Shown piece after piece: positions 1-5,754 of a DNA stretch of 17,152 bases (position 1 is the first letter of the stretch; every line of letters begins with the position of its first letter). Both the position numbers and the translations under genes were made by a program. The stretch comes from an uncultured Clostridia bacterium (GTDB lineage Bacteria; Bacillota; Clostridia; Oscillospirales; Acutalibacteraceae): positions 1 to 17,152 of the forward strand of contig CAMGDK010000018.1 of assembly GCA_946042285.1 (NCBI GenBank), given 5' to 3'. Below the pieces are notes generated by a model. The model saw only the letters and a program-made list of their open reading frames with translations. It made no database searches and was not told the DNA's origin.

Positions 1-16
1 ATTATAATAACTTATT

Positions 17-454
17 TTATATTATTTCGAGCAATAAATCAATACCCATTTTGTAACTATCCTTACCATATCCGCAAATTTGCTTAACACAGACATCGGT
101 AATAACGGAATTTTTGCGAAAATCCTCTCTTTTATGAATATCGGACATGTGCACCTCAACAAAAGGGGTATATTCGCTTACAGCCTCAATAGCATCACGA
201 ATTGCGTAAGAATAATGAGTATATGCACCTGCGTTGATAACTACACCGTCAAACTCATCCTTACTCTCGTGAATAATATCAATAATGTCGCCCTCGTGAT
301 TAGACTGATAAAACGACATTTTGCAATTTCTTGCTTTACCGTAAAGCTTAAGCTCATCGTTGATTTGCTTAAGAGTTTCACCGCCGTAAACATTTTTCTT
401 TCTTATTCCGGTCATGTTAAGATTAGGACCGTTTAGAACAAGTATTTTTTTCAT
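17..454 (-). CDS. aroQ: 3-dehydroquinate dehydratase, type II
   Basis: Catalyses the third shikimate-pathway step, dehydration of 3-dehydroquinate to 3-dehydroshikimate, in the cytoplasm; the family forms dodecamers. At 145 aa it has the usual length. Family motifs are visible in order: NGPNLN (8-13), the active-site loop with R18 and Y23 (the catalytic tyrosine by family comparison), QSNHEG (50-55), NAGAYTH (74-80), the EVHMSDIHKRE segment with the conserved His102, and R113. The loop usually reads R-E-P-x-x-Y; here it is R-K-K-N-V-Y, so the proline is missing. The ATG at 454 is chosen because AGGTGA lies 5 nt upstream; an in-frame GTG at 463 would overlap that site. It lies 58 nt downstream of rpsU, behind a terminator hairpin and with no promoter visible, so expression probably depends on readthrough. 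The function call is secure. Confidence 0.96.
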   Translation of the reverse strand: MKKILVLNGPNLNMTGIRKKNVYGGETLKQINDELKLYGKARNCKMSFYQSNHEGDIIDIIHESKDEFDGVVINAGAYTHYSYAIRDAIEAVSEYTPFVEVHMSDIHKREDFRKNSVITDVCVKQICGYGKDSYKMGIDLLLEII

Positions 455-470
455 AAGGCTCACCTGACTT

Positions 471-504
471 AAATAAAATAATGGGAGCGAACAAGCGCTC
501 CCAT
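471..504 (-). terminator. intrinsic terminator after rpsU
   Basis: Perfect 9-bp inverted repeat (481-489 with 496-504) around a 6-nt loop. In the minus-strand transcript it is followed by a U-rich tract, TATTTTATTT. It lies 8 nt past the rpsU stop and before aroQ, so it either ends the rpsU message or partly attenuates a rpsU-aroQ message. The U-tract is interrupted by two A's, so readthrough is plausible. Confidence 0.85.
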
Positions 505-512
505 GTGTATAA

Positions 513-689
513 TTATTTATACTTTCTTTTACGAGCAGCCTCGCTCTTCTTCTTACGAGCTACTGAAGGCTTTTCATAGTGCTCTCTTTTACGAACTTCC
601 TGGATAATACCGTCGCGTGAAGTCTGGCGCTTAAATCTTCTGAGTGCGCTGTCAAGAGATTCGTTTTCCTTAACTTTTACTTGGCTCAT
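513..689 (-). CDS. rpsU: 30S ribosomal protein S21
   Basis: Small-subunit protein S21 of 58 aa, translated by hand from the minus strand. It begins MSQVKVKENESLDSALRRFK, continues with the family segment RDGIIQEVRKREHYEKPS, and ends in a basic tail rich in Lys and Arg (KKKSEAARKRKYK). S21 sits near the 3' end of 16S rRNA at the anti-Shine-Dalgarno and helps mRNA engagement. Length and sequence match the Firmicutes form. The start ATG at 689 has a very strong purine-rich site upstream, GGAGGGAGGG. The gene has its own consensus promoter and a terminator, so it forms a largely monocistronic unit with possible readthrough into aroQ. Confidence 0.97.
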   Translation of the reverse strand: MSQVKVKENESLDSALRRFKRQTSRDGIIQEVRKREHYEKPSVARKKKSEAARKRKYK

Positions 690-719
690 TTCATTCCCTC
701 CCTCCGACCTTTTCGGGGG
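690..719 (-). promoter_or_regulatory. tandem ribosome binding site and leader hairpin of rpsU
   Basis: On the minus strand the rpsU leader holds two overlapping Shine-Dalgarno-like blocks, GGAGGG (705-700) and GAGGG (700-696). The second ends 6 nt before the ATG. A short imperfect hairpin pairs 713-716 with 704-707 and, past one mismatch, 718-719 with 701-702. It would hide the distal block but leave the proximal one free. An out-of-frame ATG AAA TGA overlaps the rpsU start. The hairpin's regulatory role is inference. Confidence 0.4.
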
Positions 720-750
720 TTATTAGATACTTCTTTAATATCCGAGCAAG

Positions 751-779
751 ATTATATACAAAAAAGGTATAATTGTCAA
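751..779 (-). promoter_or_regulatory. consensus sigma-A promoter of rpsU
   Basis: Reading the minus strand, TTGACA (779-774) and TATAAT (756-751) are separated by exactly 17 bp, a 12/12 match to the sigma-A/sigma-70 consensus. Transcription should start near position 744, giving a leader of about 55 nt. This fits strong, growth-linked expression of S21. Confidence 0.92.
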
Positions 780-788
780 GCATTTTAA

Positions 789-810
789 TGATAATTGTAG
801 AAAATTATCA
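789..810. repeat. 8-bp inverted repeat upstream of the rpsU promoter
   Basis: Perfect inverted repeat, TGATAATT (789-796) and AATTATCA (803-810), around a 6-nt centre. It lies 10 bp upstream of the rpsU -35 box and about 37 bp past the end of the Fn3 peptidase gene. No T-run follows on the minus strand, so it is not a standard terminator. It could be an operator or chance AT-rich symmetry. Confidence 0.35.
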
Positions 811-831
811 AAAACAAGTAATCCGCCATGA

Positions 832-839
832 ATTATAGC
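832..839 (-). promoter_or_regulatory. possible extended -10 element upstream of rpsU
   Basis: The minus strand reads TGCTATAAT, an extended -10 motif (TGnTATAAT), just after the stop codon of the Fn3 peptidase gene. No good -35 box lies 16-18 bp further upstream. It could be a weak second rpsU start point, but AT-rich DNA produces such matches by chance. Confidence 0.25.
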
Positions 840-846
840 AATCCAT

Positions 847-2634
847 TTATTTAATTTTCACCGATTTCACGGCAGACGCATCACTCATATAACGCTTGCC
901 GTTTTTTGAAATGTAGCTTTTTACCTTGTAGTAGTATCTGTTACCTTTATAGGTTTTCTTATCAACGAACGACACCTTTGCCTTATTGCCCTTAATTGTT
1001 TTAACGGCTTTATATTTACCGTTTCTTGAATATGCACGGTAGATAACATATCCGTCAACATCCTCCGTCTTCTTAAAGGTAACCCTTGCCTTTGACGAAG
1101 CGCATGATGTGCTGATGCTAACCTTTTTCGGCTTAACCTTTAATGATACGGTATCACTCGCGCCCGACACGCCAAAGCTGCTGCGTGATGCAACGGTGAA
1201 ATAATATTTTCTGCCGCACACAAGGTCGTTAATAACACAGCTTGTATCTGTAACATCAATATACCGTATATCATTCGCTTTTTTTGAAAAGCACGCTATC
1301 GTATAGCCTTGAGCGTTTTGAGCGGGTGTCCACGAAAGCTTTATGCTGTCCCTACCTGCATTATAGGCTTTAATATCAGTCGGTGCACATAACTGTATCT
1401 GTGCCGATGCCGCCGATGACGGCTCGCCATCCACACGAGAGTTGTTTGAAATAACATATCTTTGAATTTTGTAATAGTATGTTGTATTTACATTAACAGC
1501 CGAGTCTGTGTAAGATGAAGCATTCTTCACATTCAAATCTGCAACTGCCTCATAGCCATCATCTTTATTAAGACTCCTGTAAACGACACAGCCGGTTATG
1601 TCCGACCTTTTTGCCCACGACAAAGAAATACCCTGCTCACCGTATGTAACGGTAACCTTGCCGGGCTTTGGCGGAAGACATGATTTTGTGTATTCGGTTG
1701 AATAATCACACCACACACCGTTTACAAGAGCTCTGACTCTGAAGCTGTATGTCAGCCCTGCTGTAAGATTGCTGACAGTGTAATTATCCTCTGTGATACA
1801 ATCGCTTGCCGACAACCATGAATTTGAATTTATTTCTCTGTATTCAAGTCCGTAGGCAGTTGCACCGCTGACCGTATTCCATACTACCTTTATTGATGTT
1901 GTGCTCATTCTCTCCGTTTTCTTTATCGAGCAGGTAGTTGATGATAAAGACTGAAGAGTGTATTTGCTTTCAAGGAAGGAATACCTGTTTAGTGAAATTC
2001 CAAAGCCCTGTGTCATCTTTAATCCGGATCCTAAAAGCAAATTTAAAGATGTAATAGTACCGTTGCTTGTGGCATTCGCATCCGGATTGCTTACAAAGCT
2101 GTCCCAATAAATCGTATCTACTCTGCATGCCGAGGCAGGAATTCCCGGTGTTTCGTAATTTGCATGAACCACCTGTATCATTGCCTCATCCAAATGGGTT
2201 ATAAGAACAGTATGCTTTTTGCTGTAAGCAGCGTCGGCACTGCCGTACTGCATTATATCACCAACCGCTGCGTTGGCAAAAATCCAATCCTTAATCTGCT
2301 GAGCATACTGCTTTCTCACTTCAGAATCAGCGCTGTATGGATAAACAGACTCGGAAACAGTAAAGTAATCAGTTGTGTGATTAAAGCTGTAATTGCCGTT
2401 TTGTTGCTCGTAGTAATATGAAACACCGTAAAGCTTTTCACATATCTTGCTGATAAATCCAAAGCAGTTATACTGTACGGCAGAAGCCTGCCACGGAATA
2501 AAGCCTTGCTCTGTGAAAAGTGTGCCTAATGCCGACTCGACAGTAGGATTGCTGTTTGCATATACAGCTTCACTAACCGATAAGCATGAAAAAGCAATTA
2601 TCAAAGATAATACTAAAGAAATTATTTTCTTCAT
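847..2634 (-). CDS. secreted NlpC/P60- or CHAP-like peptidase with four Fn3-like domains
   Basis: 595-aa exported protein. Residues 1-26 form a signal peptide: MKK, a hydrophobic core, then a cut likely after VYA. Residues about 45-185 look like a papain-fold cell-wall amidase/peptidase: C57 in NCFGF (compare DCSGF in NlpC/P60), the GDIMQYG strand (125-131), H141 in KKHTVLITH, and a VHANY segment (156-160) giving a possible third catalytic residue. Fibronectin type III-like domains follow at about 235-319, 322-414, 416-503 and 504-595, each with Trp/Phe-Tyr-Val patterning; the last ends in the basic tail VKSVKIK. No sortase motif or transmembrane anchor is seen, so it is probably free or bound to the wall through the Fn3 domains. 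The ATG at 2634 is chosen for its AGGAGG 7 nt upstream. The gene has its own promoter and no clear terminator. The peptidase assignment is by motif only; substrate is unknown. Confidence 0.75.
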   Translation of the reverse strand: MKKIISLVLSLIIAFSCLSVSEAVYANSNPTVESALGTLFTEQGFIPWQASAVQYNCFGFISKICEKLYGVSYYYEQQNGNYSFNHTTDYFTVSESVYPYSADSEVRKQYAQQIKDWIFANAAVGDIMQYGSADAAYSKKHTVLITHLDEAMIQVVHANYETPGIPASACRVDTIYWDSFVSNPDANATSNGTITSLNLLLGSGLKMTQGFGISLNRYSFLESKYTLQSLSSTTCSIKKTERMSTTSIKVVWNTVSGATAYGLEYREINSNSWLSASDCITEDNYTVSNLTAGLTYSFRVRALVNGVWCDYSTEYTKSCLPPKPGKVTVTYGEQGISLSWAKRSDITGCVVYRSLNKDDGYEAVADLNVKNASSYTDSAVNVNTTYYYKIQRYVISNNSRVDGEPSSAASAQIQLCAPTDIKAYNAGRDSIKLSWTPAQNAQGYTIACFSKKANDIRYIDVTDTSCVINDLVCGRKYYFTVASRSSFGVSGASDTVSLKVKPKKVSISTSCASSKARVTFKKTEDVDGYVIYRAYSRNGKYKAVKTIKGNKAKVSFVDKKTYKGNRYYYKVKSYISKNGKRYMSDASAVKSVKIK

Positions 2635-2663
2635 TCGACAGCCTCCTGCAAAATTCGACAAAC

Positions 2664-2692
2664 ATTATAGCACACATATACCCTTTGGTCAA
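2664..2692 (-). promoter_or_regulatory. sigma-A promoter of the Fn3 peptidase gene
   Basis: Minus strand TTGACC (2692-2687), a 17-bp spacer and TATAAT (2669-2664): 11 of 12 consensus bases. The -35 box begins only 2 bp after the T-tract of the preceding terminator, so this is a very compact unit boundary. The predicted start is near 2657, about 23 nt before the ATG. Confidence 0.88.
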
Positions 2693-2694
2693 AC

Positions 2695-2726
2695 AAAAAA
2701 AGAAGCCGTTTCAGCGAAACAGCTTC
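2695..2726 (-). terminator. intrinsic terminator of the symporter/membrane-protein unit
   Basis: On the minus strand GAAGCTGTTTC and GAAACGGCTTC form an 11-bp stem with one G-U pair and a 3-nt GCT loop (2702-2726), followed by seven T's (2701-2695). It lies 23 nt past the stop of the membrane-protein gene. Confidence 0.95.
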
Positions 2727-2749
2727 TTATTGAATATTATTTTGCCTAA

Positions 2750-3718
2750 TTATTCAGCAAGGTAAAGACCTGTTGTGTCGATGTTTGTATTATCAACATA
2801 CCAGCTATTGCCGATTTCAACAACATAAAGCTCTTGAGTAGCAACAACTGTACCGTCCTGTGTTGTAACATCAACAACTGCCTTTGCAACAGAAGTAATA
2901 GCCTCTGAATTGTCAAGACCTTCAAATGCAGAAATCATCTTGCCCTTTGCGTCCTCGTCAAGTCCCTCTGACTTTGCCTCGCCAAGCTTTGTTACAGGAG
3001 CAATTCTGTCCTTATACTCTGCAACATAAGCCTTTGCTTCATCTGCCGAAAGCTCTGTACACTCCTTAACAGTTGATGTAAGCTTGTAGTCCTCGCCATA
3101 CATTTCCTGATACTTACCTGTTGTTTTTTCCTGAAGAACAGTCTTATTATCGGCAGCAAGCTTTTCGTCTGTACCTGTGAGCATCTTGCCGTATGTATCT
3201 ACATTTGATTCAAACGCACCAAACATAAACTCTGTGTCCATGTAGTCGTCGCCGTAAACCTCATGCCTAACCTCTGCAAGCTTTGCAAAATAGCTATTGA
3301 AGAATGTATCATAATCATCATAGCCACAGGAATTGATAAGGCTTACATAATACTCGTACATTGTTTCATATACAGTGTCAACAGCCTTACCCTCTTCCTC
3401 AGTACCTGAGCCGACAAAGTCAGCCTGCTTAACATCATCTCCGTCGTTAACAAAAGGAGCCATGTAAGCCTCTCTGATGAAATCGCCGTACTTTGAATTT
3501 TTTGAAACAAGAGTAGTTTTGTATGAGTTGTAGCCGTCACCTGTTTGAACAATAACATCAACATAAGACTGAGCAATCTTTTCAGGAGCAAAAGCAGTAT
3601 ATCTTGTGGTGAAAGCAAAGATTGTAATTACTACAAGGACAGCAGCAACCAACACACCCGAAACAACAGCGTATAAGCCTGCATTGAATTCCTTTTTGTT
3701 TTCTGTTTTATTTGCCAT
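2750..3718 (-). CDS. single-pass membrane protein of unknown function, paired with symporter
   Basis: 322 aa; I do not recognise the family. Residues 1-12 are polar and lysine-rich, followed by one transmembrane helix at about 14-37 and an acidic domain of about 280 residues. The short Lys-rich N-terminus suggests that the large domain is outside the cell. The domain is rich in Tyr, Asp and Glu, has two cysteines (C131, C220), and looks alpha-helical up to about residue 260. It ends in alternating beta-like sequence (VVATQELYVVEIGNSWYVD, 291-309), which resembles the last strands of NTF2-like or lumazine-binding-type folds; that is a weak impression only. The start lies 12 nt after the symporter stop, whose TAA runs straight into the GGAGG site, so the two are transcribed and probably translated together. 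It may be a subunit or extracellular sensor of the transporter. No catalytic motif is visible. Confidence 0.85.
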   Translation of the reverse strand: MANKTENKKEFNAGLYAVVSGVLVAAVLVVITIFAFTTRYTAFAPEKIAQSYVDVIVQTGDGYNSYKTTLVSKNSKYGDFIREAYMAPFVNDGDDVKQADFVGSGTEEEGKAVDTVYETMYEYYVSLINSCGYDDYDTFFNSYFAKLAEVRHEVYGDDYMDTEFMFGAFESNVDTYGKMLTGTDEKLAADNKTVLQEKTTGKYQEMYGEDYKLTSTVKECTELSADEAKAYVAEYKDRIAPVTKLGEAKSEGLDEDAKGKMISAFEGLDNSEAITSVAKAVVDVTTQDGTVVATQELYVVEIGNSWYVDNTNIDTTGLYLAE

Positions 3719-3730
3719 CTCTACCCCTCC

Positions 3731-5245
3731 TTACTCTGCAGCTTCGTCAACCGGAGCATCTTCGGTGTCGGTACCTTCAGCTGCTCTCTTTTCAGCAAGA
3801 GCTGCTGTAATTCTATCCTTCTTTTCGCCAACCATATCATAGAAGAGAATCGGAACGAACTGAAGAAGAACGAATATTGCCGGAATAATTGTGTAAATTG
3901 CAAGGAAACGATTGAGAGTTGTATCAGACTGAACTGCATAGGCTACATTGGCACTTGTTGAGAACTGATAACGGCTCCATGTATAAACAAGTGTCGGTGC
4001 AAGCCATTTTGTGCCGGCTGATGCAATCTTTGAGAAAAGTCCATAGCCTGCATAAGCAAGACCTTCCTGACGCTTACCTGTTTTATATTCCATCTCGTCG
4101 ATACAGTCGGCAATCATAATGTTCGGTGTAACATTTGTGTTACCGTGCTGAATACCGCAGAAGAAGTTTAAGATAAGGAACGGAATAACAAGTGTGCTAT
4201 TGAAGCCGATTCCCTTTGATACCAAGAAAAGAATTGTAAGCGCTGACGCACCGTAAACGCAGAAGAGAATATATGTCTTCTTTGTTGAAAATTTCTTAAG
4301 TACAAAGTTTACAAGAAGAGTACCAACCGCTGTACCAATACCCATAGGAAGCATAAGCGCAAGCTTAAGTCCCTTTGAACCAAGAAGGTAAACAGCAATA
4401 TAAAGTGACACTGTACCGTAAACACCTCTACCAAAGCCGAAGAGCTTTGTAAGAGAAACCATAAGAAGATTCTTGTTTGTAAATACAAGCTTGATTGACT
4501 CTGCAAGAGATACCTTTTCCTGTGTATAAGGAACACGCTCCTTGTTGTTTGCAAAGAAAATCATTACAAAGATTACCATGCCGAGTGCACAAACAGCCGT
4601 TGAAATGATGAGGTCAAGTCCCTGTCCCTCAGCATTCTTATACTGCTGCTGACCCATAAGTAATTTCATAATAAGAGGTACTACGATAATTACTACCTGT
4701 CCGCCTGACTGACCGACAGAACGAAGGAATGAAGCGATTGAAATAGCGCTTGATCTTTCCTGCGGATTAGGCGAGCATAAGGCGCCGAAGCAGTTTGACG
4801 GTGACTCAACCGCACATGAAATTGCAGTGTAGAGTGAATAAATAACGAACATCCAAATTGTTGCAACCGTGAATGATGTTGTGTTAGGTGCAACAAAAAC
4901 GAGCATTGAAATAATTGCAAGCGGAATTGCACCGAAGCCAACCCAAGGCTTAACCTTGCCGAGACGGGTTTTGGTACGGTCAACAAGCATACCGATTACA
5001 AGCTCGCAAATTGCGCCTACAACACCTGCAGCACCAAACACCATTGATACTACTGTTGCAAGCTGAGCAGAGTCGAAGCCCTTGCCTTTAAATGCGAAGT
5101 CAGCAAAGAATGTCATTGTATAGTCCGGCATCCAGCCTGTAAGCAATGCAACGCCGAATAAGCCGATACCAAAGGTGACAATCTCAGATGGCTTCATGTA
5201 CTTTTTTTCTGCTGAGCCAACAGCAGTGGTCTTATGAACAGCCAT
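3731..5245 (-). CDS. GPH-family (MelB-like) sugar:cation symporter relative
   Basis: 504-aa major-facilitator protein with about 12 hydrophobic segments. It shows hallmarks of the glycoside-pentoside-hexuronide:cation symporter family: the loop 2-3 motif DRTKTRLGKVKPW (89-101), the loop 4-5 segment ending PQERSSAIS (161-169), and the loop 10-11 signature DCIDEMEYKTGKRQEG (380-395). Members import glycosides, pentoses or hexuronates with H+ or Na+. Helix II reads VGAICELVIG; by remembered alignment to MelB, the cation-binding Asp55 and Asp59 fall on Gly77 and Glu81, so coupling may differ. The C-terminal tail (about 485-504) is acidic and cytoplasmic. The ATG at 5245 has AAGGAG 8 nt upstream; an in-frame ATG at 5263 precedes that site and is less likely. 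It has its own promoter and shares a unit with the downstream membrane protein. No glycosidase lies nearby, so the substrate is unknown. Confidence 0.88.
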   Translation of the reverse strand: MAVHKTTAVGSAEKKYMKPSEIVTFGIGLFGVALLTGWMPDYTMTFFADFAFKGKGFDSAQLATVVSMVFGAAGVVGAICELVIGMLVDRTKTRLGKVKPWVGFGAIPLAIISMLVFVAPNTTSFTVATIWMFVIYSLYTAISCAVESPSNCFGALCSPNPQERSSAISIASFLRSVGQSGGQVVIIVVPLIMKLLMGQQQYKNAEGQGLDLIISTAVCALGMVIFVMIFFANNKERVPYTQEKVSLAESIKLVFTNKNLLMVSLTKLFGFGRGVYGTVSLYIAVYLLGSKGLKLALMLPMGIGTAVGTLLVNFVLKKFSTKKTYILFCVYGASALTILFLVSKGIGFNSTLVIPFLILNFFCGIQHGNTNVTPNIMIADCIDEMEYKTGKRQEGLAYAGYGLFSKIASAGTKWLAPTLVYTWSRYQFSTSANVAYAVQSDTTLNRFLAIYTIIPAIFVLLQFVPILFYDMVGEKKDRITAALAEKRAAEGTDTEDAPVDEAAE

Positions 5246-5280
5246 AAAGACACTCCTTTTCATAAAAGTTTTTTCATATC

Positions 5281-5309
5281 ATTATAACATTTACAACAAA
5301 ATAAAACAA
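5281..5309 (-). promoter_or_regulatory. probable sigma-A promoter of the symporter gene
   Basis: Minus strand TATAAT (5286-5281) preceded by 17 bp and TTGTTT (5309-5304). The -10 is perfect but the -35 matches only TTG, so the promoter looks activator-dependent or weak. The predicted start is near 5274, about 29 nt before the ATG. Confidence 0.7.
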
Positions 5310-5326
5310 CATGTTTTTTATTTTTA

Positions 5327-5347
5327 TTTAACATAACTTTAACATAA
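5327..5347. repeat. 10-bp direct repeat with 11-bp period, possible activator site
   Basis: TTTAACATAA occurs twice in tandem (5327-5336 and 5338-5347) with one base between, so the copies lie on the same DNA face. The centre is roughly 63 bp upstream of the predicted symporter transcription start. The core TTAACA-N5-TTAACA resembles the paired half-sites of OmpR-family regulators such as Bacillus PhoP. It sits between the rplQ terminator and the weak -35 box, where a class I activator would bind. The function is inference. Confidence 0.5.
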
Positions 5348-5377
5348 AGAAAAAAGGACAGTCGATTGACTGTCCTT
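5348..5377 (-). terminator. intrinsic terminator of the ribosomal super-operon
   Basis: Minus strand AAGGACAGTC and GACTGTCCTT form a perfect 10-bp stem with a 4-nt AATC loop (5354-5377), followed by TTTTC. It lies about 21 nt after the rplQ stop and marks the end of the S10-spc-alpha cluster. Confidence 0.95.
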
Positions 5378-5398
5378 AAAATTTATAGTTGTATTATC

Positions 5399-5740
5399 TT
5401 ATACAAGCTCAATGATGCACATTTCTGCAGCGTCGCCGCGGCGAGGGCCTGTTTTGATAATACGGCAATAACCGCCGTTTCTGTCAGCATACTTTGGAGC
5501 AACCTCATCAAAAAGCTTCTTAACAACGTCTTCCTTTGTTACATAAGAAAGAACCTGTCTTCTTGAATGAAGTGTGTTGTTCTTGCCGAGAGTAATCATT
5601 TTCTCTGTCATAGCACGAACTTCCTTTGCTCTTGTAACGGTAGTTTCAATCTTGCCGTTTTCTAAAAGATAAGTAACCATTCCTCTGAGCATTGCCTTTC
5701 TGTGATCAGTTGGGCGGCCCAGCTTTCTGCTACCTGGCAT
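5399..5740 (-). CDS. rplQ: 50S ribosomal protein L17
   Basis: 113 aa, the typical short bacterial length. It begins MPGSRKLGRPTDHRKAMLRG, matching the family opening (usually R-K-L-G-R-x-x-x-H-R), and carries the TRAKE (36-40) and NGGYCRI (88-94) segments and a GPRRGDAAEM-type C-terminus. L17 lies on the solvent side of the large subunit near the exit tunnel and contacts several 23S rRNA domains. The start is 14 nt after the rpoA stop with GGAGGGAATTTC before the ATG. It is the last gene of the alpha operon and is followed by a strong terminator. Confidence 0.98.
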   Translation of the reverse strand: MPGSRKLGRPTDHRKAMLRGMVTYLLENGKIETTVTRAKEVRAMTEKMITLGKNNTLHSRRQVLSYVTKEDVVKKLFDEVAPKYADRNGGYCRIIKTGPRRGDAAEMCIIELV

Positions 5741-5754
5741 TGAAATTCCCTCCT

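Noticed and set aside
80..436. Plus-strand open frame of 118 codons opposite aroQ
   Set aside because: It is fully antisense to a well-supported gene, has no ribosome binding site, and its translation looks like the shadow of aroQ codons.
789..810. Inverted repeat as a terminator for the Fn3 peptidase gene
   Set aside because: The stem is almost all A-T and no T-run follows it on the minus strand; kept only as a repeat.
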